The position numbers and the translations under genes were made by a program. From Rathayibacter_A sp036510655 (GTDB lineage: Bacteria; Actinomycetota; Actinomycetes; Actinomycetales; Microbacteriaceae), in NCBI GenBank assembly GCA_036510655.1, contig DATCDQ010000077.1, forward strand, positions 1 to 64,000: a stretch of 64,000 nt of DNA. The letters are read 5' to 3'. A model generated the notes under the pieces. The model made no database searches. It was not told the DNA's origin and saw only the letters and a list, made by a program, of their open reading frames with translations. This document shows, piece after piece, positions 1 to 6,967 of the stretch (positions are counted from its first letter, which is position 1; every line of letters begins with the position of its first letter).

Positions 1-110
1 GAATCCTGCGTGAACGGCGTGTCGGATCCGTTCGCCTGGCGGCGGCGCTCGACGATCGGCAGAACGATTTCGTACAAGGTCGCGGCAAGTTGTTCGGGAG
101 TCACGAGCAT
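1..110 (-). CDS. argS: Arginyl-tRNA synthetase, N-terminal fragment (runs off the window)
   Basis: Only the first 36 codons lie in the window, reading leftwards from ATG at 108-110. The visible residues (MLVTPEQLAATLYEIV, then LPIVERRR) resemble the start of actinobacterial arginyl-tRNA synthetases, which charge tRNA-Arg in the cytoplasm. A second possible start is the GTG two codons further in. The divergent tRNA-Arg gene about 950 bp away supports the call, since argS and a tRNA-Arg gene are often neighbours in actinobacteria. No catalytic motif is inside the window, so the identity rests on a short N-terminus plus context. Confidence 0.5.
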   Translation of the reverse strand, partial: MLVTPEQLAATLYEIVLPIVERRRQANGSDTPFTQD

Positions 111-327
111 TGATTCTACCGGGAGACGGCTGAGCGTCGGATGCGCGCGTTCCGCGCATTTCCGCGCATTTCCGCGGTCGGAGGCCGAAATCGGCGTGCC
201 GTCCGCTCCGCATATGCGGGAAGGCTCATGCGCGACTTGATAGGGTTCCTGAGCACGCATCCCCGCGTCGCGTCAGCAGCCCACCGTCGGGCCGCCCACT
301 TCGTTCTCGTGTCACGAAGGTCGTCAC

Positions 328-954
328 ATGCTCCAGCACTCACGGTATCGGCGCACAGCAGGCGCCGTCTTCGCCCTTGCCGTCGGGCTCACGATCGTCA
401 CGGCGCTTGCAGCGTGTACAGGTGCCCCATCATCGCCGAGGACGACGGCATCGACGGCCCCGGCCGGCGCGCCGACCTCCGCGCCAACGGTGACGTCGAC
501 CCCAACGCCCAGCGATCCGCCGACGCCGGTCACGATGACGTGCGATCAAGTGGTCACTGCGCAACAGCTGTACGACTTCAACGCGAACTATGGGACGGAC
601 CCCGGCTACAGCCCCACGGCGAATACGAATCCTGCTGCCGTCGTCGCAATGAAGGGTGTCTCGTGCGGCTACCTGAACCAGACGAGCAACGCCGTGATCG
701 AGGTGGCGATCGCAAAGCCGGCAGCATCCGCCGTGACTGGATTGAAGGACGCGGCCGCGACGAGCAGTCATGTCGTGCCGACCTACGGCGTTCCGCCGAC
801 TGTCGAAGGCTACTTCACTGTGGTCGGGGGTGTCGGCGAGGTGCAGGCGTTCTCGAACGGCTACTGGGTCATTCTGCGCTCGGCGGACTTCGCGGAACCC
901 GGTGATCCGCAACCGCTGGTCGCATCCGTTCTGGGTAACCTGCCGAAGAGCTGA
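328..954 (+). CDS. Secreted lipoprotein of unknown function
   Basis: This 208-residue protein has a basic N-terminus, a hydrophobic stretch at about residues 11-27 and a lipobox L-A-A-C with the lipidated cysteine at residue 30, so it should be anchored to the outer face of the membrane. A Thr/Pro/Ala/Ser-rich linker (about 31-68) follows, typical of lipoproteins that must span the wall. The globular part (70-208) contains two cysteines, near the start and in the middle, which could pair; I do not recognise its fold. A GAAGG ribosome site at 316-320 supports the ATG at 328. It stands alone between divergent argS and the tRNA-Arg gene. Confidence 0.7.
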   Translation: MLQHSRYRRTAGAVFALAVGLTIVTALAACTGAPSSPRTTASTAPAGAPTSAPTVTSTPTPSDPPTPVTMTCDQVVTAQQLYDFNANYGTDPGYSPTANTNPAAVVAMKGVSCGYLNQTSNAVIEVAIAKPAASAVTGLKDAAATSSHVVPTYGVPPTVEGYFTVVGGVGEVQAFSNGYWVILRSADFAEPGDPQPLVASVLGNLPKS

Positions 955-1055
955 CGAAGCATCCGTTGGGGGTCGCCACCGCGGTCGCGGCGGACGTCGG
1001 CAGCGCATGCACGAGCGTCGGCTCGGCGGATGCTAATCTTGACGAGCACTCCCGG

Positions 1056-1128
1056 GCCCCCATAGCTCAGGGGATAGAGCGTCTGCCTCCGGAGCAGAAG
1101 GCCGTAGGTTCAAATCCTACTGGGGGCA
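1056..1128 (+). tRNA. tRNA-Arg (anticodon CCG)
   Basis: A full cloverleaf can be drawn. The acceptor arm pairs GCCCCCA (1056-1062) with TGGGGGC (1121-1127), with discriminator A at 1128. The anticodon stem TCTGC/GCAGA (1082-1086, 1094-1098) holds the loop CTCCGGA with anticodon CCG at 1089-1091, reading CGG arginine codons. The T arm contains GTTCAAATC. CCA is not encoded. A TAATCT hexamer at 1034-1039 is placed like a -10 box. Its position near argS, which charges this tRNA, is a common actinobacterial arrangement. Confidence 0.95.
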
Positions 1129-1423
1129 CACTGTCGGTTGCCAGGCGAGTTCGGGCGTGTGCACGCTAGACCGGATTCTGCACGATAGCCCGGACGATAT
1201 TTGCCCTGGCATCCGGTTTATCGTCAAGACTCCGGTGTAGCGCAAAGAGGTTCGGTGCTCCCAACCTGCGAAGCGGCGCAAACCGGCCGGGCAGCACGGG
1301 TCGAGATGCAGCTGGCACTGACAAACCGCTGCCTACCTGAGACATTGTCGGTGCTTCCGAGCATAATCAGGCGCGTAAGCGGCCTGAGTTGATCCGGCCG
1401 TGTGTCCGAGAAGGAGACTGGCG

Positions 1424-1852
1424 ATGCAAGCGAGAATCAACTTCGTCACCCTGGCGGTGGACGACCTGGATCGGGCCGTGGCGTTCTACCGCGACGGCTT
1501 GGGCTGGAGCACCGAGGGCATCATCGGGCGTGAGTTCCATGACGAGGTGACCGGCGCCGACGGAACGATCGCTTTTTTCACCCTCGCTGGAAGCCTGATG
1601 CTCGGGCTGTATGAGCGGGCAAACCTGGCCAAGGATGCAAGCGTGCCGGCCGGCGCGCCCAGTTCCGCTGAGTTCAGTCTGGGTATTCCAGCCGATTCTC
1701 AAGCGGATGTCGATCAGCTACTGGACGAAGTCCGTGCCGCGGGCGGCGTCGTCACCGCCCCTGCGCATCTGCGCCCTTTCGGCGTCTACTCCGGCTATTT
1801 CAGCGACCCCGACGGTCACCTGTGGGAGATCGCGTGGAACTCGAACGGGTAG
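1424..1852 (+). CDS. VOC (glyoxalase/bleomycin resistance) superfamily protein
   Basis: A 142-residue single-domain protein of the vicinal oxygen chelate fold. The opening (INFVTLAVDDLDRAVAFYRD) and the ending (YFSDPDGHLWEIAWN) are the hallmark first strand-helix and last metal-side strand of this fold. Members are metal-dependent lyases, isomerases or dioxygenases, or drug-binding proteins, so the substrate cannot be stated; the C-terminal Glu in HLWEIAW is a likely metal ligand. The ATG at 1424 is chosen because AAGGAG sits 8 bases upstream; a longer GTG start at 1400 would bury that site. It converges on a hydrolase gene ten bases downstream. Confidence 0.85.
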   Translation: MQARINFVTLAVDDLDRAVAFYRDGLGWSTEGIIGREFHDEVTGADGTIAFFTLAGSLMLGLYERANLAKDASVPAGAPSSAEFSLGIPADSQADVDQLLDEVRAAGGVVTAPAHLRPFGVYSGYFSDPDGHLWEIAWNSNG

Positions 1853-1862
1853 GGGCCGTCCG

Positions 1863-2537
1863 TTACTCGTGGCGGTGCAAGAGGTAATCGGCCACACCTT
1901 CCGGGTTCGACAGTGCGATGAGGTGACCGCCGGCCACAATATCCGGCTCGAGGCTCAGGCGATCACGTGCCACTTCGCGCTGGAAATCAAGCGGGAAGAA
2001 CCGATCCCCCTCACCGCTGAGCACCCGGATCGGGATCGCTGGCCAATCCACGAAATCGCACACCGAGTCGAAGACGGCATTGGCCTCTGGCTGCTGATGC
2101 GCTTGCAGGTCAGCCGCCACCGCTGGTGGAACGTCATGCAGAAAGTAAGTGCTCAGGTCGAACTCAGTGCCGTAGCCGCCGGCCAAAGCGGCCCGCTCGC
2201 GCGCGCCGAGCCAGGCTGTGTTATCCCACCAAGCGCCAGCGGTCTCGCCCGGGTTGGGGATCATCGCGTTCACGAAAACAAGCGCCCGGACGGCGACTCG
2301 GGTGCACACCAGCGGCGCAGTGAACCCGCCGAGCGACTGCGCAACGAGCACGACGTCGTCGCGCTCACCGATCGCCGCGACAACCAAGCGCGTGTATTCG
2401 GGCAGACCGGCGCTTTCGTCGGCACCGGGCAGGTCGACTGCAACTGTGTCGTGTCCGGCCCTGTGCAGCAACGGAATGAGGCGACTCCAGTACCAGGCCG
2501 CGCCGCCAGCACCGGGCACCAGCACGAACGTGCTCAT
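1863..2537 (-). CDS. Alpha/beta-fold hydrolase (esterase-like)
   Basis: A 224-residue alpha/beta hydrolase. Early residues FVLVPGAGG form the first strand and oxyanion region. The nucleophile elbow reads VAQSLGG, with serine near residue 69, where the classical glycine before the serine is a glutamine (Q-S-L-G-G), as in the salicylate-esterase/RsbQ-like subgroup. A catalytic Asp is likely in GEGDRFFP and the His in GGHLIALSNP near the C-terminus. There is no signal peptide, so it is cytoplasmic; the substrate is unknown. A short reading frame ends on the first base of its ATG, which suggests translational coupling. Confidence 0.85.
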   Translation of the reverse strand: MSTFVLVPGAGGAAWYWSRLIPLLHRAGHDTVAVDLPGADESAGLPEYTRLVVAAIGERDDVVLVAQSLGGFTAPLVCTRVAVRALVFVNAMIPNPGETAGAWWDNTAWLGARERAALAGGYGTEFDLSTYFLHDVPPAVAADLQAHQQPEANAVFDSVCDFVDWPAIPIRVLSGEGDRFFPLDFQREVARDRLSLEPDIVAGGHLIALSNPEGVADYLLHRHE

Positions 2538-2629
2538 CAGACGCTCAGCAATGCGCCGATAACCAGATACTCGTCACGAGCCAAATCCAGATCCTCACGA
2601 AACAGTCGAAAGCGTAACGCCGATGTCAT
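2537..2629 (-). CDS. Short ORF coupled to the hydrolase start (possible gene remnant or leader)
   Basis: A 30-codon frame starting at ATG 2627-2629 and ending at TGA whose last base is the A of the hydrolase ATG (TGATG overlap). The residues (MTSALRFRLF, then REDLDLARDEYLVIGALLSV) look like ordinary protein rather than random translation, but the frame is closed by a stop about 30 codons further upstream and no good ribosome site is visible. It may be the tail of a lost upstream gene or a small coupled leader. Nothing links it to a known family. Confidence 0.25.
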   Translation of the reverse strand: MTSALRFRLFREDLDLARDEYLVIGALLSV

Positions 2630-2705
2630 TTCCACATTCTCGCGCAGATCGCCGCCTCGCGGGCAGGCTCGTACCGCCCCAAGACCTGGTCATGCAGCAG
2701 CACCT

Positions 2706-3083
2706 TCACAAGGTCGCAGTGATCGAAAAGGTGTTGCCGTCAGGGTCGCGAAAGGCGAACATGGCGGGAGTTCCTGGCCAGCGGAGGATGTCGTCGGTTT
2801 CGACAGCCCTCTCACGCAAGGCGGAGTGAGCGCCGTCGATGTCATCCGTGGTGAAGCGGATACCGATGGCGCCGCGTGTCGTTTTCGGCGTAGCGGGTTC
2901 CAGGGTGAGTATCACGCTCGTGTCGGTCGGGGCGATCTCGATCCACCGGCCGCCACCCGGTGTTGGCACGTCTCGCAGCAGGGTGAAGCCGAGAGTGCCG
3001 ATGTAGAACAGCACGGCAGCGTCCTGGCTTTCGACAGGGATGCTGACCGTGCGGACACCAGTGATGTGTGTGATGGTCGACAT
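2706..3083 (-). CDS. VOC superfamily protein (glyoxalase-like)
   Basis: A 125-residue VOC-fold protein. It opens with VRTVSIPVESQDAAVLFY and closes with FAFRDPDGNTFSI, the paired motifs that bracket the fold. In between are the GRWIEI and AIGIRFTTDDI strands. Function within the superfamily cannot be assigned. GAAGGAG lies just before ATG 3081-3083 and supports that start. It points the same way as the hydrolase downstream and may be co-transcribed with it. The nearby protein at 1424-1852 belongs to the same superfamily, but the two are too different to be a recent duplication. Confidence 0.85.
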   Translation of the reverse strand: MSTITHITGVRTVSIPVESQDAAVLFYIGTLGFTLLRDVPTPGGGRWIEIAPTDTSVILTLEPATPKTTRGAIGIRFTTDDIDGAHSALRERAVETDDILRWPGTPAMFAFRDPDGNTFSITATL

Positions 3084-3329
3084 GAGGGATCTCCTTCAGT
3101 GTGTTCGTCTCAATGAGGTCACAGCTATGACGATCGAACCCCTACGCGATCGACATCCTCAGCCGGTATCTCGGTACTGATGCTGTCCGCACCTCGATAA
3201 TCGCCGTCGCGATACTGCCGCAGCCCAGGTGGGTCGCCGTAAGCGGTTCGCCCCGGTTTCGAGGGTTGTCGAGTGTCCTGATCGCGCAGGTGCAGCCGAC
3301 CGTGCTTCGACGGCTTCCATGAGCCCATA

Positions 3330-3905
3330 TTGGCAGCGTTGACCAGGAACGGCACCTCGTCGCCAACCGTCGACACGGGTCTCCCATCCAGTGCGACCGC
3401 GGTCGTCACCGAACTCAGCAGCGCCAGTATCCCCCCGATAACGGACGTCGTGTTGACGTACTACGACGCCGACCACATGGGCGGCGCTGCCGCCGTGCAG
3501 AACGTGACAGGAGCGCGCGTGTGGCTGGGTACTGCGGATGTCGCGATCGTGCGCCGCGACGAGGTGCCGTCTACACGCATCCGGCGTTGGATGCTGAAGT
3601 CGGGATGGCTGGGCCGCGCCGACCTCCCCGAGCTGACCGAACTGCCGGACCACGACGTAATCGAGATTGCCCCGGGCGTTATAGCCGTCCCGGCTCCCGA
3701 CCACACTCCGGGGCACCACGTCGTGCGTTGGAACGCGGTGGCGTTCATCGGCGATGCCGCCCGAATCTCGCGAGGCCGACTCGTACCGCTGCCCAACTTC
3801 CTGACCAGCTCGCGTGCGCAAGCGCTGACGACGATCCAAGCGATAGCTGCTTCCCATCCGCGTCTGGTGTGCCCGGGCCACGGCTCGCCCGGGCAGCTGA
3901 AATAA
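3330..3905 (+). pseudogene. Metallo-beta-lactamase-fold hydrolase, N-terminally decayed
   Basis: The frame clearly carries the body of an MBL-fold hydrolase: VDTGLP, then DVVLTYYDADHMGG, a DHTPGHHVV segment, FIGDAA and a closing CPGHG. The family metal motif is HxHxDH or HxDxDH; here the first histidine is tyrosine, leaving only Asp-His of that motif. The first about 30 residues of the fold (strand before the DTG loop) are absent or unrecognisable upstream, the only starts are weak (TTG at 3330), and no ribosome site is seen. I therefore read it as a decayed gene, although a short divergent protein is possible. The upstream 246 bp hold no other gene I can support. Confidence 0.55.
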
Positions 3906-4172
3906 CTCCTCGGGGGCCCAAGGTTTGCCGCCCGATGCAAAGTCCATCGGCGAATCCATTGCAAGCCGCACCAGGCCTGCACAGGAGCGGCCTGTGGCGT
4001 TCACCGTCGGCGTGAAGCAACGAGGCAGACGGCCGGGGCGGACCGAAATAGGCGATAGCACCGATTCGCGGCGACGGCGCCGGTGCGATGGTGGTGATCT
4101 GTCGAGTGACTCGCCCAACACATGGCGGCTTGCCCATCTCGCCGCGCCAACGCGCTGAACAGGAGATAAGAA

Positions 4173-4625
4173 ATGCAAAGATCACATTTCATGCTTGGCG
4201 TCGCCGCGCTCGGCGCGGTCCTTGCGCACGGCGGATGTTCGACGGCCGTGGGCAACGGAGGTTCAGGGGGCGGCTCGACCGGCTCCAACTCTTCAGCCGC
4301 CCCCGCTCCTGACGCGGCGAGCATGGATTGCAAGACGGTCGTCGGAGAGTACCTTGCCATTGGTTTCTCTGCGGCTGTACCGGATATCGCGGCAATGAAG
4401 GACGGGATCGAGAAGGTCATCGCGGGTAGCTTCGGCGCAGTGAAGGCGAAGGCGGAAGCCGTTAGAGCCGCAATCCAGAATCAATCGAACGAATCTCTGG
4501 CCTCCGACGGGACCTTTCTCGACATTTATAACGGCGTGGCCGAGCCGCTCACCGCGGCCTGCCCTGCTGAGGTGGCGGAGCTCTCGGACCCGAAGAATTG
4601 GGCGCCAGACGGTTCTCAGGATTAA
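4173..4625 (+). CDS. Putative exported protein or lipoprotein, function unknown
   Basis: A 150-residue protein with an N-terminal export signal (MQRSHFMLGVAALGAVLA) followed by HGGCS. The cysteine at residue 22 would be the lipidation site, but histidine at -3 makes the lipobox atypical. A Gly/Ser/Asn-rich linker (about 27-50) leads to a helical domain containing a cysteine at each end (MDCKTVV, TAACPAEV). The fold is not recognised. ATG 4173 is preceded by AGGAG, the clearest ribosome site in this stretch. It is isolated from its neighbours by 267 bp upstream and a convergent gene downstream; those 267 bp show nothing I can name. Confidence 0.65.
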   Translation: MQRSHFMLGVAALGAVLAHGGCSTAVGNGGSGGGSTGSNSSAAPAPDAASMDCKTVVGEYLAIGFSAAVPDIAAMKDGIEKVIAGSFGAVKAKAEAVRAAIQNQSNESLASDGTFLDIYNGVAEPLTAACPAEVAELSDPKNWAPDGSQD

Positions 4626-4671
4626 CGAGCCGCGGCCCAACCGCACACTCGAATCACAGGGTTGGGCGCAC

Positions 4672-5178
4672 TCATGCCAGTTTCTTCGCCAACTCCCGGT
4701 AGCGCGGGATCAGTTCGACCCAGCGGTCGTGCCACGGGCCCGTGTCTCGCCCGGCGAGGTAGGAACCCAGGTCGTCGATATGGGCCTGCCAACCGGCACC
4801 GTGGTCCGCGTACTCGTCCAACGGCAAACCTCGTTCCTCGATCACCAGTCTGGTTCTGCCGTTGTCATCGGCGAGCGTGGCCTCGATCACGGTCTCATCA
4901 TCCGCACCCGGACTCATGGTGGCCATGAGCCGATGCGGCGCCTCACAGACGTCGACGCGCCCGGGCCCCTCCCAGGTGCTGGTAAACCGGGCTTGGAACA
5001 ACCCTCCGAGTCGCAGCTCCCCCGTGACGTCGGCGATCCAGCGTGCGAGCCGGTCTGGCTCGGTCAGCGCAGACCACAGGTCAACGATGCTCGTGTCGTA
5101 CACATCCTCCATCCGCACCGTTCCCTTGCCGTTTTCGACGCGCAAGCTGCCGTTGACGTGACTGACAACCTGTGTCAT
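4672..5178 (-). CDS. SRPBCC/AHSA1-type START-like domain protein
   Basis: A 168-residue protein with the Bet-v1/START-like fold of the AHSA1 (activator of Hsp90 homologue) group. Diagnostic stretches are VYDTSIVDLWSALTEPDRLA near residues 26-45, the GGLFQARF strand and a long C-terminal helix. Bacterial members bind hydrophobic ligands in a central cavity and very often sit beside an ArsR regulator, as here: the upstream regulator gene overlaps it by four bases (ATGA), so the two are translationally coupled. The ligand is unknown. Expression should follow the promoter and operator in front of the regulator. Confidence 0.85.
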   Translation of the reverse strand: MTQVVSHVNGSLRVENGKGTVRMEDVYDTSIVDLWSALTEPDRLARWIADVTGELRLGGLFQARFTSTWEGPGRVDVCEAPHRLMATMSPGADDETVIEATLADDNGRTRLVIEERGLPLDEYADHGAGWQAHIDDLGSYLAGRDTGPWHDRWVELIPRYRELAKKLA

Positions 5179-5531
5179 GGTGTCCTCCTCTGTTCGTGGT
5201 TACTTTGGTCGTGCATGCTTTGGTCGTGTTTGCCTCGAGCGATTTCGGTGTGTAGCGCGTCCAGGCGTTGCTCCCACACCATCCGGTACTGGCTCAGCCA
5301 CGCGTCGAGCTCGGCGAGCGGTTCAGGGCGAAGTGAGTAGACACGCCGCTGCGCCTCGTAATGCGCCTCGACCAGGCCTGCTTCGCGTAGCACACGCAAG
5401 TGACGCGAGACTCCGGGCCGAGCGATCGGCAGGTGTTCCGCTAGTTGCCCGACGGTGACCGGCCCGAGCCTCAAGGTGTCAAGCATCGTGCGGCGACTCT
5501 GATCGCTCAATGCGTGCAATACTGCGTCCAT
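5175..5531 (-). CDS. ArsR-family transcriptional regulator
   Basis: A 118-residue winged-helix regulator. MDAVLHALSDQSRRTMLDTL starts the first helix, PITVGQL-like TVGQLAEHL and RPGVSRHLRVLREAGLV form the helix-turn-helix, and EAQRRVYSL is the wing. The C-terminal tail is rich in His, Gln and Asn. No metal-binding CxC motif is seen, in line with the AHSA1-linked subgroup rather than true arsenic sensors. I take ATG 5529-5531 as start because the DNA immediately upstream is promoter and operator. It is likely an autorepressor of itself and the overlapping AHSA1 gene. Confidence 0.88.
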   Translation of the reverse strand: MDAVLHALSDQSRRTMLDTLRLGPVTVGQLAEHLPIARPGVSRHLRVLREAGLVEAHYEAQRRVYSLRPEPLAELDAWLSQYRMVWEQRLDALHTEIARGKHDQSMHDQSNHEQRRTP

Positions 5532-5537
5532 AGAGTT

Positions 5538-5567
5538 AATGTACCCATCTGGGTACATACGGGTCAA
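5538..5567 (-). promoter_or_regulatory. arsR promoter, apparently leaderless
   Basis: Reading on the reverse strand, TTGACC (5562-5567) and TACATT (5538-5543) are separated by 18 bases, a good vegetative promoter. Transcription should start about at the ATG of the regulator (5531), leaving little or no 5' leader, a common actinobacterial arrangement. No Shine-Dalgarno is present, which fits. Confidence 0.6.
5539..5558. promoter_or_regulatory. 20-bp palindromic operator for the ArsR regulator
   Basis: ATGTACCCA-TC-TGGGTACAT is a palindrome with perfect 9-bp arms and a 2-bp centre. It overlaps the spacer and -10 region of the arsR promoter, 7 bases before the start codon. Occupancy would block RNA polymerase, so it is the obvious autoregulatory site. 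Function is inferred from position and symmetry. Confidence 0.7.
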
Positions 5568-5658
5568 GCAACTTTCTTGAGATGTCGCGACAGGGGCAAT
5601 CAACCGCGCACGTGCTGTGACCAGGAATCGCCGACCACGTGAAAAGTAGAATTGCGCC

Positions 5659-6336
5659 ATGAACGATCGACACCGCGGTGACCTGGTGCGCGAAGACAGC
5701 ATTGGCGCAGCATGGCTTGCCATCGCCGGGGTTATCCTGGAGCACGGCAGGGCAACCGACTACGACGGTCTGCCAATTCGAGAGCTCGAACAGGCAACGA
5801 TCGAAGTCGCCGCCCCCGGCCCGGATGACGCCGTCATCGCGGCGCTCGCCGATCCAGAACGCCTCGCCTGGATGCACACGAATTTCACCGATCACGCCGC
5901 CGTCACCGAACTGGGCGGAGCGGCCAGCTACGCGAGCCGCCTCTACGACTACAGCCGCGTCGGACGCGACCAGGTCGCGTGGGTGATCGCGAAGCTCCGA
6001 TCGGATGCATCGTCTCGATCTGCAACGATCACCACGTTCGAGCCGCTGACAGACACCAGCTACATTCCCTGCGTCAGCGTGCTCGACTTCTGGATCCCCG
6101 ACGGCGCCGTAGAACTCGTCGCGTACTGTCACAGCATTGATTTCGGCACCAAGGGTTATGGCAACCTGGTCGAGCTCGCCGCATTACAGCACCAGGTAGC
6201 TCGCGCGCTGGGAATCGCAGCCGGTCGGCTGACGATGATCGTGAAATCGGCCCACGTCTACGCGACGGAGTTCGATTACATGCGTGCCGTGCGCGCTCGA
6301 CCAATTGAGGTGAGCGCCCCACGGTCGCGCACCTGA
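5659..6336 (+). CDS. Thymidylate-synthase-like protein (divergent ThyA superfamily)
   Basis: A 225-residue protein whose C-terminal half matches the thymidylate synthase/dCMP hydroxymethylase fold. YIPCVSVLDF carries the expected nucleophilic cysteine (C138); HSID (158-161) corresponds to the RSxD motif, with the phosphate-binding Arg replaced by His; GYGNLVEL supplies the conserved Asn (N169); SAHVY (197-201) matches the His-x-Tyr that binds the nucleotide sugar. It is shorter than bacterial ThyA (about 265) and closer to archaeal-type proteins. The family methylates or hydroxymethylates pyrimidine nucleotides at C5; the substrate here is not certain. It is monocistronic. Confidence 0.7.
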   Translation: MNDRHRGDLVREDSIGAAWLAIAGVILEHGRATDYDGLPIRELEQATIEVAAPGPDDAVIAALADPERLAWMHTNFTDHAAVTELGGAASYASRLYDYSRVGRDQVAWVIAKLRSDASSRSATITTFEPLTDTSYIPCVSVLDFWIPDGAVELVAYCHSIDFGTKGYGNLVELAALQHQVARALGIAAGRLTMIVKSAHVYATEFDYMRAVRARPIEVSAPRSRT

Positions 6337-6426
6337 AGGCGTCGGCCGCCTCGATCTGACACCATGGCACACATGACGGACGGCGCCCTTCTTCCGCCCG
6401 TACTGCGAATCCGAGCGAGTTCAGCT

Positions 6427-6828
6427 TCAGGCGCGGGAGTCGTCGCCGAGCGACGATACGAGAATCTTGCGCACGCTCTCGAAGTTGCTCGCCCAAACGA
6501 GCAGGTCAACGAGCTGAATCGGCTCGTCGCCGTGCTGAAGACTGACGGCACGGTGAAAGGTCAGTTCAGGGGACTTCACGCTCAACGTCTCCAGAAGGGA
6601 GGCAAGATTCGTTCTGCGTGTGGCCACTTCCTCACGGATGGCGTTGGCCACCCAGTGCTGCACGCTCGCCGCCACGAACCGCGCGTCTTCGACCGCGATG
6701 CCCTCGGCTGGTCGCATCGGCTTGCCCCACTGACCGAACATCTCGGGCTGGTGCACGAGATCACGCGGCCGTGCCGTGCCGGAATCAGACGCGGCATCCG
6801 AGATCGGGCCTGCGACGAACGTGCCCAC
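6427..6828 (-). CDS. Hypothetical protein, 133 residues
   Basis: I do not recognise this protein. The GTG start at 6826-6828 has GGCAGGA close upstream. The first about 50 residues are low in structure (Gly, Ala, Pro, Asp); residues 50-133 look like an amphipathic helical domain (FVAASVQHWVANAIREEVA, then LVDLLVWASNFESVRKIL) with no membrane segment and no cysteine. Neither neighbour suggests a role: an unrelated gene converges from the left and an MFS exporter gene ends 139 bp upstream on the same strand. The coding call rests on the ribosome site and residue composition. Confidence 0.5.
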   Translation of the reverse strand: MGTFVAGPISDAASDSGTARPRDLVHQPEMFGQWGKPMRPAEGIAVEDARFVAASVQHWVANAIREEVATRRTNLASLLETLSVKSPELTFHRAVSLQHGDEPIQLVDLLVWASNFESVRKILVSSLGDDSRA

Positions 6829-6967
6829 AATGTCCTGCCTTTCGCTTCGCGAAGCCGAACACCATGGGATGGCGCCGGTACTTGATTCTTGGCAGGATCG
6901 ACACGCAACGTCAAATTGTGCAATTTTTCGAGGTCCGTCGACCCGGCGGGTCGACCCCGCGCGCCTT

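Noticed and set aside
1129..1423. Integration site of a mobile element at the tRNA-Arg 3' end
   Set aside because: The 295 bp downstream contain no integrase, and I find no second copy of the tRNA 3' end in the window; no gene or signal is supportable there.
1611..3116. A 501-codon + strand frame covering the VOC and hydrolase genes
   Set aside because: It overlaps well-supported genes and its translation is Arg/Ser-rich without domain features.
3906..4172. A gene between the MBL remnant and the exported protein
   Set aside because: All frames are short or Arg-rich shadows without ribosome sites.
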